Counted from the first letter of the stretch, positions 22,501 through 31,534 are shown. The stretch is 32,211 nucleotides of DNA from Anaerolineae bacterium (GCA_016930015.1 JAFGHR010000072.1:1-32211), one strand, 5' to 3'. Numbers and translations: made by a program. The notes: generated by a model from the letters alone, not told the origin.

Positions 22501-23825
22501 TCAAACGCCGCGTGGCGATCATTGGCGCTGGCGCAACGGGACTTGCCGCGGCCTATGATTTGACCTGTGCCGGGCATTCGGTGGACATCTACGAGGGCGG
22601 GGCAGAAGTGGGCGGATTGGCTGCCGGGTTCCGCGATGATTCCTGGGATTGGACGCTTGAAAAATTTTATCACCATTGGTTTGCGAATGATGATGCGATC
22701 CTGGGTTTGATCAAAGAGCTTGGTGCATCAGACAAGCTGCTGTTTCCGCGCCCGATTACATCGTTGTGGCTGGACGGTCGCATCTACCAGATGGATTCGC
22801 CCAATGTTGTTGTCGCCAATTTACGCCTGCCGATATCATTGGTGGCCAAAATACGGTATGGCCTGACCGGGTTGTATCTGCGCCTGTTCAAAAACTGGCT
22901 GCCAATGGAACGCCACACGGCGCAAAACTGGCTGCGGCGAACGATGGGACGTGAAGCGTATGAGCGGTTGTGGCGTTCGCTGCTGATCGGGAAGTTCGGC
23001 TACAGTTTCGACAAGGTCAATATGGCGTGGTTCTGGGCACGTGTTTATAAACGTACGCCGCGCCTGGGCACATTTGAGGGCGGTTTTCAGGCTTTTTTAG
23101 AGCTTTTGGCGGACCGGGTGCGCGAACAAGGTGGGGTGATCCATCTCGGCCAGCCGGTAGAATGTATCAAAAAAGAAGATGGTCAATTTGTGGTGACTGT
23201 GAACGGGGCAGACTCAGGTTACGATGCTGTACTTAACACTTCATCGCCGCAGATCATGTTACGGCTGGTTCCCGATTTACCACCAGACTACGCGACCAGG
23301 CTGTCCGCATTGCAGGGCATGGGGGCAGTAGTCGTTATCCTGGCGCTGAAACACCAGTTGTTGACCGATAACACCTATTGGCTGAGCCTGCCCGCTGATA
23401 CACCTGACAAGTCACAAGCCGAATTCCCATTTTTGGCATTGGTTGAACATACCAACTACATGGATCGCGCTCACTATGGCGGCGATCACCTGGTGTACTG
23501 CGGCGATTATGTCGCGCCGGACCACGACTACTTCGATATCAGCGAAGACGAACTGGTCGAACGGTTTACCGCCGTGTTGAAGCGCTTTAATCCTGATTTT
23601 TCCCCGGACTGGATTCGCAAGCGGTGGGTGTACCGTACACGTTATGCCCAGCCGATCCCGCTGGTTAACCATTCACAAGCATTACCCGATTTACGCACGC
23701 CCATGGACGGGTTGTACCTGGCGAATATGAGCCAGGTGTATCCCTGGGACCGGGGAACAAACTATGCGGTTGAAATGGGGCGCACGGTGGCGGGGATGAT
23801 TATGACCGGTTTTGAGCGCGGCTGA
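22497..23825 (+). CDS. FAD-dependent NAD(P)-binding oxidoreductase (protoporphyrinogen oxidase / amine oxidase-like)
   Basis: This flavoprotein resembles the COG1232/UDP-galactopyranose-mutase fold. The FAD-binding motif VAIIGAGATGLAAAYDL is at residues 6-22, with the acidic strand end IYEGGAEVGGLAAGF. A conserved ending (YLANMSQVYPWDRGTNYAVE) contacts the flavin. It is not a true HemY: it lies next to a flippase-like gene and a UDP-sugar dehydrogenase, as such enzymes often do in polysaccharide loci. Its substrate is unknown; a lipid-linked sugar or desaturation reaction is possible. It is translationally coupled to the gene before it. Confidence 0.85.
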   Translation: MIKRRVAIIGAGATGLAAAYDLTCAGHSVDIYEGGAEVGGLAAGFRDDSWDWTLEKFYHHWFANDDAILGLIKELGASDKLLFPRPITSLWLDGRIYQMDSPNVVVANLRLPISLVAKIRYGLTGLYLRLFKNWLPMERHTAQNWLRRTMGREAYERLWRSLLIGKFGYSFDKVNMAWFWARVYKRTPRLGTFEGGFQAFLELLADRVREQGGVIHLGQPVECIKKEDGQFVVTVNGADSGYDAVLNTSSPQIMLRLVPDLPPDYATRLSALQGMGAVVVILALKHQLLTDNTYWLSLPADTPDKSQAEFPFLALVEHTNYMDRAHYGGDHLVYCGDYVAPDHDYFDISEDELVERFTAVLKRFNPDFSPDWIRKRWVYRTRYAQPIPLVNHSQALPDLRTPMDGLYLANMSQVYPWDRGTNYAVEMGRTVAGMIMTGFERG

Positions 23826-23864
23826 GTGGTGACGTGTATATGTTGGAGAAAAACTCGTAAAAAT

Positions 23865-23906
23865 CACGTATACAACCGGTTGATCCGGCTTTGTGACACG
23901 TATACT
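23865..23906 (+). promoter_or_regulatory. Promoter/operator region of ugd with repeated CACGTATAC
   Basis: CACGTATAC occurs at 23865-23873 and again at 23897-23905, 32 bases apart or about three helical turns. The related GACGTGTATA lies at 23831 in inverted sense. The second copy overlaps a -10-like TATACT (23901-23906), with TTGATC 15 bases upstream. A regulator binding both sites is plausible. Confidence 0.4.
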
Positions 23907-23944
23907 TGTATTGTTCGCATCTAGGAGTTTGAGGGAAATCAGAA

Positions 23945-25261
23945 ATGAAGAATATCACGGTAATTGGGGTGGGTTATGTTGGGCTGGTGACCAGCGCTGC
24001 ATTTTCCGATCTGGGTAATTGTGTTACAGCCCTGGATATCAATGAGGAGCGCATTACCAATCTCAAAAAAGGTATCATGCCGATTTTTGAACCGGGTTTA
24101 TCCGAAGTGGTTGAGCGTAATGTACGCGCGGGACGCCTGTTCTTTACCACATCTTATGCCGAAGCCTTAAAGGATGCTGAGTTTGTGTTTATCGCCGTTG
24201 GCACGCCTGAGGGGGTTGACGGTGAGGCTGATCTGCAATACGTGCGCATGGCTGCCGAAACGATCGCTAAAACCATGGATCACCCGCTGATCATTATCAA
24301 CAAATCAACGGTGCCGGTTGGAACGGGTGACTGGGTATCCGACATCATACACGAAAATCAGCCGCATCCGCTGGAATTTAGTGTAGTGAGTTGTCCGGAG
24401 TTCCTACGCGAAGGATCAGCCATCACCGATTTTATGACGCCAGACCGGACGGTGTTGGGGTCGGAAGATACGAACGCGGCTGAACGCGTGGCTCAGCTCC
24501 ACCTGCCGCTGCGTGCGCCGATCATGGTTACCGATCTGCGTACAGCCGAGATGATCAAATACGCGTCTAATGCATTCCTGGCTACACGCATCAGTTTTAT
24601 CAATGAGATCGCCCATATTTGTGAGGCCCTGGGCGCAGATGTCAAGGAAGTGGCGCGCGGGATGGGTTATGACAAGCGCATTGGCCATCACTTCCTGGAG
24701 GCGGGAATCGGGTATGGTGGGTCGTGTTTCCCGAAGGATGTTAAGGCGCTGTCGCATATGGCCCAGATTCACGGCAAACACCCGCAGCTTTTGCATGCCG
24801 TGATGGAGATCAATGATTATCAGCGGCGGCATGTGCTGTTGAAGCTGCATGACGTGTTGGGCGATTTTAAAGGGCGCATAATCGGGTTGTTAGGGTTGGC
24901 CTTTAAGCAAAATACCGATGATATGCGTGAGGCGCCTTCTACCACCATTGGGGATTATCTCAGCGAGCACGGAGCAACCGTGCGCGGTTATGATCCGGCG
25001 GCACGCGACGCAGCCAAACGCGTGATGCCATATTTGGAACTGGTCAACAACCCGTATGAATTGGTAAAAGGTGCAGACGCGGTGGTTGTTTTGACACCGT
25101 GGAACGAATTCAAGCAGCTTGACGGGCAGCGCGTGAAAGAAGCAATGCGCACCCCGGTGATGATCGACGGGCGCAACCTATATGAACCGGCGGCAATGCG
25201 TGAGCTTGGATTTGTGTATCATGGCATTGGGCGCGGATACAATACAGGCGACAATTCGTAA
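23945..25261 (+). CDS. ugd: UDP-glucose 6-dehydrogenase (UDP-glucose/GDP-mannose dehydrogenase family)
   Basis: This enzyme oxidises a nucleotide sugar, most likely UDP-glucose, to the uronic acid with two NAD+. The dinucleotide motif GVGYVG is at 8-13. [11 protein letters not shown] follows at 150-160, the substrate-binding YASNAFLA near 206, and the catalytic Cys261 in [30 protein letters not shown] is the C-terminal domain signature. Length (438) is normal. GAGGGAAA lies upstream of the ATG. GDP-mannose as substrate cannot be excluded. It fits with the preceding flippase-like and FAD genes, though a 119-base gap with its own promoter-like region separates them. Confidence 0.92.
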   Translation: MKNITVIGVGYVGLVTSAAFSDLGNCVTALDINEERITNLKKGIMPIFEPGLSEVVERNVRAGRLFFTTSYAEALKDAEFVFIAVGTPEGVDGEADLQYVRMAAETIAKTMDHPLIIINKSTVPVGTGDWVSDIIHENQPHPLEFSVVSCPEFLREGSAITDFMTPDRTVLGSEDTNAAERVAQLHLPLRAPIMVTDLRTAEMIKYASNAFLATRISFINEIAHICEALGADVKEVARGMGYDKRIGHHFLEAGIGYGGSCFPKDVKALSHMAQIHGKHPQLLHAVMEINDYQRRHVLLKLHDVLGDFKGRIIGLLGLAFKQNTDDMREAPSTTIGDYLSEHGATVRGYDPAARDAAKRVMPYLELVNNPYELVKGADAVVVLTPWNEFKQLDGQRVKEAMRTPVMIDGRNLYEPAAMRELGFVYHGIGRGYNTGDNS

Positions 25262-25298
25262 CGGGTGGTTGTTTGTCCCCGCACAATCAAGCGCACAC

Positions 25299-25329
25299 AC
25301 CAGGGATGCCAGTGACCGGCATCCCTGGT
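25299..25329. terminator. 12-bp perfect hairpin between ugd and the M16 genes
   Basis: ACCAGGGATGCC and GGCATCCCTGGT pair perfectly around a 7-base loop. There is no T-tract on either side, so it is either an unusual terminator, an mRNA-processing or stabilising structure, or a protein-binding palindrome. Confidence 0.5.
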
Positions 25330-25387
25330 AAACTATCTGCTAAACTATGAGGAAACCTGCGCAATCTACCATGACGAAAGGGAAGGT

Positions 25388-26689
25388 ATGGCGGATCAGG
25401 TAAGTCATGTATCGCGGCATGTTCTTGATAACGGCCTGACGGTACTCCTAAAGGAAATACACACAGCCCCTGTCATTAGCTGGTGGGTTATGTATCGTGT
25501 CGGCAGCCGTAATGAACCAACCGGGCAAACCGGCATTTCACATTGGGTCGAGCACATGATGTTTAAGGGAACGGAAAAGTTCCCGGCGGGTGTGCTCGAC
25601 AAGGCGATTGACCGTGAGGGCGGCATCTGGAATGCCCAGACATCATCTGATTACACGGCGTACTACGAAACCTTACCCGCCAACAAAATCGAACTGGCGC
25701 TGCAAGCCGAGGCTGATCGGATGCAGAACGCGCTGTTTGATCCCGACGAGGTTGAAGCCGAACGAACGGTCATTATTTCCGAGCGGCAGGGTTCTGAAAA
25801 CTCACCCATGTTTTGGCTGCACGAAGAGACACGTGCCGCCGCATTTCGTGTTCATCCCTATCATCACCAGGTTATCGGTGACATGGTTGATCTGCACACG
25901 ATGACACGCAGCGATCTCTACCAGCATTACCGCACCTATTATGTGCCGAACAATGCCATTGCAGTGGCCGTGGGCGATTTTGACACGGCGGATATGCTGG
26001 CGCGCATCAAAGAATTGTATGGTGATATTCCATCAGGCCCGGAAATCCCTCCGGTGACCCGCACCGAGCCGCCTCAAATGGGCGAGCGCACTGTTCGCGT
26101 TGAACGGGAAGGTAACACATCCTACATTTTTGTGGGTTACCGCGCTCCCGAAGGAACCCATCCTGACTGGTTTAAGCTTTCGCTGGTTGATAGTATTCTC
26201 GCAGGTGCCAGCGCACCGGGCGGCGATGGCCTGGGTAATAAAACGTCCCGGTTGTACAAAACACTTGTCGAAACCGAACTGGCGTCCAGTGTGGGGGGGG
26301 GTATGTACCCCTCAATCAATCCTTACCTGTTCAGTATTGTTGCCACGGTCCGGGACGGGCGGACTCCCGAAGAAGTCCAGGCCGCGCTTGATCAGGAACT
26401 TGAGCGTGTGGCGGGCGGTGATATCACGCAGGATGAGCTTGACAAGGCAAAAAAACAGGCCAAAGCCCTGTTTGCTTATGGTACGGAGAGCGTAACAGGC
26501 CAGGCGTTCTGGCTGGTATTTTCAGAAAACTTCGCAAGCTACACGTGGTATGAACAATACCTGGCGCATTTGGAAGCGGTGACTCTTGACGATGTACGCG
26601 ATGCCGCACAACGGTATTTGCGTCGATCGCAGCGCACGGTGGGCTGGTTTATTCCGGTCAATGCCGCTACTGAGGGAGATATGCACTAA
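25388..26689 (+). CDS. M16-family zinc metallopeptidase (catalytic subunit)
   Basis: This peptidase is related to mitochondrial processing peptidase beta and to PqqL. The inverted zinc motif H-x-x-E-H is at residues 52-56 (HWVEH), inside GISHWVEHMMFKGTEKF. The third ligand is a glutamate in DEVEAERTVIISE around 125-135. The second, non-catalytic half includes the YYVPNNAIAVAVGDF and LVETELASSVGGGM segments. No signal peptide is visible, so it should act in the cytoplasm. A strong AAGGGAAGG precedes the ATG. It overlaps the next M16 gene by one base (TAATG), the usual active/inactive pair. A run of nine G occurs at 26293-26301. Confidence 0.93.
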   Translation: MADQVSHVSRHVLDNGLTVLLKEIHTAPVISWWVMYRVGSRNEPTGQTGISHWVEHMMFKGTEKFPAGVLDKAIDREGGIWNAQTSSDYTAYYETLPANKIELALQAEADRMQNALFDPDEVEAERTVIISERQGSENSPMFWLHEETRAAAFRVHPYHHQVIGDMVDLHTMTRSDLYQHYRTYYVPNNAIAVAVGDFDTADMLARIKELYGDIPSGPEIPPVTRTEPPQMGERTVRVEREGNTSYIFVGYRAPEGTHPDWFKLSLVDSILAGASAPGGDGLGNKTSRLYKTLVETELASSVGGGMYPSINPYLFSIVATVRDGRTPEEVQAALDQELERVAGGDITQDELDKAKKQAKALFAYGTESVTGQAFWLVFSENFASYTWYEQYLAHLEAVTLDDVRDAAQRYLRRSQRTVGWFIPVNAATEGDMH

Positions 26690-27981
26690 TGGATAAGCAC
26701 ACCCCGTCTTTTCCTGGTCCGAATACTATCTCCCACTACGAACTGGCTAATGGCATCGTGGTGTTGGTACATGAAAACCCGCATGTTCACTCTGTGGTTA
26801 TGACAGGCTCGATTGACGCCGGTAGTTTATTTGATCCTGCCGAAGCGGTAGGACTGGCGTCTTTTGTGGCGTCATCGGTGATGCGCGGCACACGCCGCCA
26901 TGATTTTAGTGCGATCCACGAGATGTTAGAAGGCAGCGGGGCCAGTCTGGCTGTCAGCGGTGGATTACATACGGTCGGTTTTGGTGGCAAAAGTCTGGCC
27001 GAAGACCTGTCCTTGCTGCTCGACCTGCTGGCAGAAGCACTCCGTTATCCCACACTGCCTGCTAACCAGGTTGAACGGCTGCGCGGTGAGATCATCACCG
27101 GCCTGAAAATCCGCGAGCAAGACACGCGTTTTATGGCCGGAAAAACATTCCGGGAACTGGCCTATGCGCCTGATCATCCCTACAGCCGCCAAACACGCGG
27201 CAGTGTTGAGACGATCGGCCAGATATCGCTGGAACAGCTTCGTAATTATCACCAACAGCACTTTGGCCCCAAAGGTATGCTGCTGGTTGTGGTTGGGGCT
27301 GTACAGGCGCAGCATGTCCTGCGTTTGGTCGAAGACCGGTTTGGCGACTGGGAAAATCCAAACCAGCCCGCGCCGCCCGAACTACCGGCCCTGGCCCCCT
27401 TTGAGGAAGCGCGCAGGCAAACGGTTGTGATGCCGGGCAAAAGTCAGTCTGACATCGTGCTGGGTTTTGCGGGGCCATCCCGGTTTGCAGATGATTGGCA
27501 GGCGGCCAATCTGGCCAACAGCATTTTGGGAATGTTTGGTATGTATGGCCGGATTGGTGCCGAAGTGCGCGAAAAACACGGGCTGGCCTACTACAGCTAC
27601 AGCCGGGTAGATGGCGGCTTAGGGCCGGGACCGTGGCGCGTGATTGCGGGCGTGAATCCGGCGAACGTGGACCAGGCTATAGAAGCAATTCGCGCTGAGC
27701 TGCGGCGGATCACGACGGAGCTGGTCAGCCAGGACGAGCTGGCAGACAACAAGGCGAACTTTGTAGGGCGGCTTCCACTTCAGCTTGAAACCAACGAAGG
27801 CATTGCCGGGATTCTGCTGCTGATGGAACGGTACCAGTTGGGTTTGGATTACCTGCATCGTTATGCCGAACTGGTTGAGGCTGTTTCGGCGGAAGAAATC
27901 CTTTCAGCAGCACAGTGTTACCTTGATCCGGATTGTTACGCATTGGCCGTTGCCGGACCGGAACCATCACCGGGCGAGTGA
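26689..27981 (+). CDS. M16-family peptidase homologue, non-catalytic partner
   Basis: This protein has the M16 fold but lacks the zinc motif: the expected place reads ASFVASSVMRGTRRH (about residues 57-71). It keeps the substrate-holding region near the C-terminal domain with REKHGLAYYSYSRVD, the Arg/Tyr type motif of inactive partners. Known M16B pairs assemble as heterodimers, with this subunit helping to bind the peptide. Its start codon overlaps the stop of the catalytic gene by one base, so equal synthesis is expected. Its 430 residues match the catalytic gene. Confidence 0.92.
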   Translation: MDKHTPSFPGPNTISHYELANGIVVLVHENPHVHSVVMTGSIDAGSLFDPAEAVGLASFVASSVMRGTRRHDFSAIHEMLEGSGASLAVSGGLHTVGFGGKSLAEDLSLLLDLLAEALRYPTLPANQVERLRGEIITGLKIREQDTRFMAGKTFRELAYAPDHPYSRQTRGSVETIGQISLEQLRNYHQQHFGPKGMLLVVVGAVQAQHVLRLVEDRFGDWENPNQPAPPELPALAPFEEARRQTVVMPGKSQSDIVLGFAGPSRFADDWQAANLANSILGMFGMYGRIGAEVREKHGLAYYSYSRVDGGLGPGPWRVIAGVNPANVDQAIEAIRAELRRITTELVSQDELADNKANFVGRLPLQLETNEGIAGILLLMERYQLGLDYLHRYAELVEAVSAEEILSAAQCYLDPDCYALAVAGPEPSPGE

Positions 27982-28049
27982 CAGACTCTGTTTCGATACC
28001 GGAAATCTCACAAGATAACGGTATCGAACCCACCACCGAGGACAACGAT

Positions 28050-28454
28050 ATGTATCGTATTGGTGTGGATATGATCGAGGTTGCCCGTATCCGCCGCGCG
28101 ATGGAACGTCATGGTGAGCGTTTTTTTCAGCGGTTTTATACACCGGTCGAACAAGAGCAGGCGAATCAACTGCCAACCCGGCTGGCGGCACGTTTTGCCG
28201 CCAAAGAAGCCGTAGCCAAGGCGCTGGGAACCGGCATTGGCTCGGTACAGTGGACGGATATTGAAGTTCATTCGGATACCTGCCGCCGCCCGCACATACG
28301 TTTGTATGGGATGGCGGCTCAGGTTGCCGGTGAACTGGGCTTAACGACGTGGGAAATTAGCATGACCCATACCGACGACTTCGCGATGGCATTTGTAGTT
28401 GCCAGCACAGAGTCATCGACGCCTCCCATTGTTGATTTGTCCAGCGCGTTGTGA
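28050..28454 (+). CDS. acpS: Holo-[acyl-carrier-protein] synthase
   Basis: This transfers the 4'-phosphopantetheine group from CoA to acyl carrier protein, a step needed for fatty-acid synthesis. The magnesium ligands are visible: Asp7 in IGVDMIEVARI and Glu53 in ARFAAKEAVAKALGTG. The C-terminal ISMTHTDDFAMAFVV is the third family motif. The start is ATG 28050, with GAGGAC seven bases upstream; the frame extends 39 codons further up but this is not part of the family. Its 134 residues are typical. It follows the M16 pair by 68 bases and is closed by a hairpin terminator. Confidence 0.95.
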   Translation: MYRIGVDMIEVARIRRAMERHGERFFQRFYTPVEQEQANQLPTRLAARFAAKEAVAKALGTGIGSVQWTDIEVHSDTCRRPHIRLYGMAAQVAGELGLTTWEISMTHTDDFAMAFVVASTESSTPPIVDLSSAL

Positions 28455-28465
28455 TCAGATATGTG

Positions 28466-28500
28466 AGGCGAGCGGGTTAACAAAAACGCTCGCCTTGTTG
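28466..28500 (+). terminator. Hairpin terminator after acpS
   Basis: A 9-bp stem, AGGCGAGCG / CGCTCGCCT, encloses a 12-base loop and is followed by TGTTGCGTTTTG. It lies 11 bases after the acpS stop. Confidence 0.75.
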
Positions 28501-28534
28501 CGTTTTGCAGGGGTGTAATGTTGATGTTCCTCAC

Positions 28535-28564
28535 TTGTTGGTTAATTCCCGGCTTTGTTAAAAT
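28535..28564 (+). promoter_or_regulatory. Candidate promoter of the threonine dehydrogenase gene
   Basis: TTGTTG and TAAAAT are separated by 18 bases, about 47 bases before the gene. The surrounding 50 bases are unusually A/T-rich. It is a pattern match only. Confidence 0.35.
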
Positions 28565-28611
28565 TTAGAAAACAGTTTTTTGCAAAAATTGCGCTTTAGA
28601 AAGGGCTAATC

Positions 28612-29640
28612 TTGATCCGAAAAAACACGATTCTCATTACGGGTGCTGACGGTGAAGTGGGCCACGGCCTCATTCGCCAGCTTTCCCCTCTCCCCGACCG
28701 GCCTGCATTGGTTGTGCTCGACATTCGTAAACTTGATCGATCGCTGCGCGGGTTGGTGGACCGGATCATCGTTGGTGATGTTTTGGATACCAAGCTGCTC
28801 GAAACGTTGTCCACCGAGTACGAGATCGACACCATTTTTCACCTGGCTGCGCTGTTGTCAACCAGTTCCGAGTTTAACCCCGAAACGGCTCATCGTGTAA
28901 ATGTGCAGGGAACCGTTAACTTGTTGAAACTGTCGGTTGATCACGGCCTGACACGCGGCAAGCCGGTGAAATTTGTCTATGCCAGTTCAATTGCCGCGTA
29001 TGGCATGCCCAATCTGGAAACGAAAACCAGTGCGGGTAAGGTTAGTGAAGACGACTATCTGCATCCGATCACGATGTATGGCTGCAACAAACTTTACTGT
29101 GAGCACCTGGGCCGTTATTATGCCCGGTACTACCAGCAGCTTTCGGCTACACGGTCGATTGGGGTTGATTTTCGTTGTGTCCGATTTCCAGGGCTGATCA
29201 GTGCGATCACATTGCCCACAGGCGGCACAAGTGATTACGCGCCCGAAATGTTACATGCGACTGCTCAGCGCAAGGCGTATGCTGCTTTTGTGCGCGAAGA
29301 TACCACCATCCCGTTTATGGTGATGCCAGACGCGATCAAGGCTTTGTTGGCGCTCGCTGCGGCCCCACGCGAACAGATTACCCGCCAGGTTTATAATGTA
29401 TCCAGTTTTAGCCGTTCAGCCGGGCAGCTTGCTGACATGGTCAAACGGGCGTTTCCCGAAGCCGCGATATCATTCAAGTCCTCGGATGCCCGCCAGAACA
29501 TTGTGGATAGCTGGCCTGCGGACGTAGATGACAGCGCGGCCCGTCACGATTGGGGATGGGCGCCGGATTATGGTTTTGATCGGGCATTCGATGATTATCT
29601 GATTCCGACGATTCGCGGGCGTTACCAGTCAACGACCTAG
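28612..29640 (+). CDS. SDR-type NAD-dependent L-threonine 3-dehydrogenase (probable)
   Basis: This probably oxidises L-threonine to 2-amino-3-oxobutyrate. It is an extended SDR: TGADGEVG at 10-17, and catalytic Tyr156 and Lys160 in MYGCNK with YASSIAAYG ahead. The C-terminal half carries the pattern of the short-chain threonine dehydrogenases: GGTSDYAPEM, FVREDTTIPFMVMPDAIKAL, and IVDSWPADVDDSAARHDWGW. UDP-sugar epimerases differ in that region. The start is TTG 28612, with AAAGGG seven bases ahead. The usual partner gene kbl (2-amino-3-ketobutyrate ligase) is not in the window. It is monocistronic, facing a convergent MFS gene. Confidence 0.82.
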   Translation: MIRKNTILITGADGEVGHGLIRQLSPLPDRPALVVLDIRKLDRSLRGLVDRIIVGDVLDTKLLETLSTEYEIDTIFHLAALLSTSSEFNPETAHRVNVQGTVNLLKLSVDHGLTRGKPVKFVYASSIAAYGMPNLETKTSAGKVSEDDYLHPITMYGCNKLYCEHLGRYYARYYQQLSATRSIGVDFRCVRFPGLISAITLPTGGTSDYAPEMLHATAQRKAYAAFVREDTTIPFMVMPDAIKALLALAAAPREQITRQVYNVSSFSRSAGQLADMVKRAFPEAAISFKSSDARQNIVDSWPADVDDSAARHDWGWAPDYGFDRAFDDYLIPTIRGRYQSTT

Positions 29641-29719
29641 TCGATCTGGGGCGTCATGCGGAGGCATTTAGGATAGGTGAGGGGCAGCGCCCGGCCAGGG
29701 TACTGTCCCTTTGCTGTTG

Positions 29720-31138
29720 TTATGTCACGGACTCGCTGGCGACTGGCGGCGCAGGTTTCTCCTCATGCAGAATTGCTGCGGCATTTTCTTCGACCGGTTG
29801 CGCCGGTTCGTTTTCGACACCGCGCAGCACAAACCAGGACACGATCCCAGCCGACGAAATCAGTACGGCTGAGATTGTAAAAACACCGCGCGCGCCGATT
29901 CTGTCCATCAAGAATCCAGCCGCTCCCATCGACGCGATGTTAGCTACATTAACAATAGTGCCTTGTGCCCCGCTGGCTCGCCCAAGTTTTTCACTGGGTA
30001 CGTGCTGCTGTACCAATGTTGAGGCGACGATCTGGGGTGGGGATAATGTCAGGCCGACCAGGAATAGTACGCCGACCATGAGCGTGTAATCAGTTATGAT
30101 CGACACAAGGAACGTCATCGAACCGAACACAAGCATGCTCATCCCGATCAGGTCACGTGCCCGGTAGCGTACCGCCACTGCCGCCGTGATCGCACTGCTT
30201 AGAATGATGCCCAGGGTTTGTGAGAAGCGGATCACGCCCAGGCCTTCCTCCGGCATGCCGAGGTCATCGATCAACAACGGTACAAACGTGATATTGGCGG
30301 CGCCAAGCCCCAGGAACAGCGCCAGGAAACTGATCAAGACACCGCGCATCACACGATCGGAAAAAACGTAACGCAGACCTACCAGCATCTCACCGGCCAT
30401 TTTCCGGAGTGCGCTGATGATGTGTCTGGCCGGTAGGGTGCCGGATGGGATAATCTCAATTCCTGCCTGATCCGGCGCGGGCGTGACTCTGCCTGAGATA
30501 CTGATCCTGGCGATGAACAAGGCAGATAGGAAAAACGACAGGCTGTCGGCGATAAATGCGGGCGCGGTTGCATCCGCGATGCCAACCAGAACCCCGGCTA
30601 TGGCGGCGCCAACAACAACAGCCAGCGTCGTTGTCAACTGGGCCAGCGCATTGGCCGCCAGCAGTTGTTCTTTATCCAGCATCAGCGGCATGATGGCTGT
30701 GCGCGCCGGAAAAAAGAACGTGCTGACAGTGCTTAAAAACACCGAAACAGCGATAAAAATCCAGATTTGGTTAAGATCGTGGACCAGCAGGAAACCGAGC
30801 GCCAGAAACCCGCGTATCACGTCGGCGGTGATCATGATGTGTTTTCGATTGGCCCGGTCTACCAGTGTCCCGGCCACGATACCGAGAAACAAGGATGGCA
30901 GCGCAGACAGCACAAACAGCGTACTCAGGTACATGCCGGATTTTTCGCCTGCGTCGTCGGCCATACGGATGATGGCCAGCGTCATCGTATTGTAGGCCAG
31001 GGCGTCCCCAACAAATGAGATCATCTGCCCGGCCCACAGATGGCGAAAATCGCTGACGCTCATCACGCTAAATATATTCAGTCCATCCCGGTAGAAAAGG
31101 GTTGTCACCAGGCGACGAAATCCAATGCTATTTTGCAT
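29720..31138 (-). CDS. MFS exporter (EntS/MFS_3-like)
   Basis: This is a 12-helix major facilitator transporter of 472 residues. It starts FRHLWAGQMISFVGDALAYN, and the loop between helices 2 and 3 (GIVAGTLVDRANRKHIM) has the conserved D-R-x-x-R-K pattern of drug and siderophore exporters. A later GRASGAQGTIVNVANIASMG region matches the EntS-like group. Substrate is unknown. I prefer ATG 31138, with AGGAAA seven bases ahead, to the GTG seven codons upstream. The C-terminus is a Pro/Glu-rich cytoplasmic tail. It converges with the dehydrogenase gene. Confidence 0.88.
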   Translation of the reverse strand: MQNSIGFRRLVTTLFYRDGLNIFSVMSVSDFRHLWAGQMISFVGDALAYNTMTLAIIRMADDAGEKSGMYLSTLFVLSALPSLFLGIVAGTLVDRANRKHIMITADVIRGFLALGFLLVHDLNQIWIFIAVSVFLSTVSTFFFPARTAIMPLMLDKEQLLAANALAQLTTTLAVVVGAAIAGVLVGIADATAPAFIADSLSFFLSALFIARISISGRVTPAPDQAGIEIIPSGTLPARHIISALRKMAGEMLVGLRYVFSDRVMRGVLISFLALFLGLGAANITFVPLLIDDLGMPEEGLGVIRFSQTLGIILSSAITAAVAVRYRARDLIGMSMLVFGSMTFLVSIITDYTLMVGVLFLVGLTLSPPQIVASTLVQQHVPSEKLGRASGAQGTIVNVANIASMGAAGFLMDRIGARGVFTISAVLISSAGIVSWFVLRGVENEPAQPVEENAAAILHEEKPAPPVASESVT

Positions 31139-31305
31139 GGTCACTTTCCTGAAACTCACATGCCATCGTTATCATGTGCGGGTGTCCATTTGTTAGAACT
31201 CATTTACGTTTACTAATCATACCAAAGAATCGCCGGTTAGCGCGCCGTGCGGCGGTTTTACAAAGTTCATAACCTTAAAATATTGATAAAAAATTGTAGT
31301 GACAC

Positions 31306-31334
31306 TTGATCCTATCTCTAATTACCTGTATGAT
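31306..31334 (+). promoter_or_regulatory. Promoter of the Flp pilin gene
   Basis: TTGATC and TATGAT have 17-base spacing, with an A/T-rich stretch just upstream. The start would be near 31341, leaving a short leader. The rest of the 249-base gap with the MFS gene shows no other feature I can support. Confidence 0.6.
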
Positions 31335-31387
31335 CTGTGTACATTCTCGAATTATCCTGAGAAATTATCAATAAGGAGACATGAACT

Positions 31388-31534
31388 ATGTTGTATCTTC
31401 CGCGCGAAGAGGGGCAGGGCCTCGTAGAGTACGCCCTCATCCTGGTTCTGGTTGCTGTCGTGGTTATCATCATTCTGGCCCTGTTGGGCCCGGCCATCGG
31501 CAATATCTTCTCGAACATCGTCACCAACCTGTAA
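31388..31534 (+). CDS. Flp-type (class IVb) pilin, 48 residues
   Basis: The short reading frame MLYLPREEGQGLVEYALILV... is a Flp/Fap pilin. A short basic/acidic leader ends in Gly9, the prepilin cleavage point, and the key Glu falls at +5 (Glu14) followed by Tyr15, then a long hydrophobic helix (ALILVLVAVVVIIILALLG) and a short polar tail. It would be cleaved by a TadV-type prepilin peptidase and exported by a Tad system. ATG 31388 has AAGGAG nine bases upstream; another ATG seven bases earlier is out of frame. It is monocistronic, with strong promoter-like and terminator elements. No tad genes are in the window. Confidence 0.9.
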   Translation: MLYLPREEGQGLVEYALILVLVAVVVIIILALLGPAIGNIFSNIVTNL

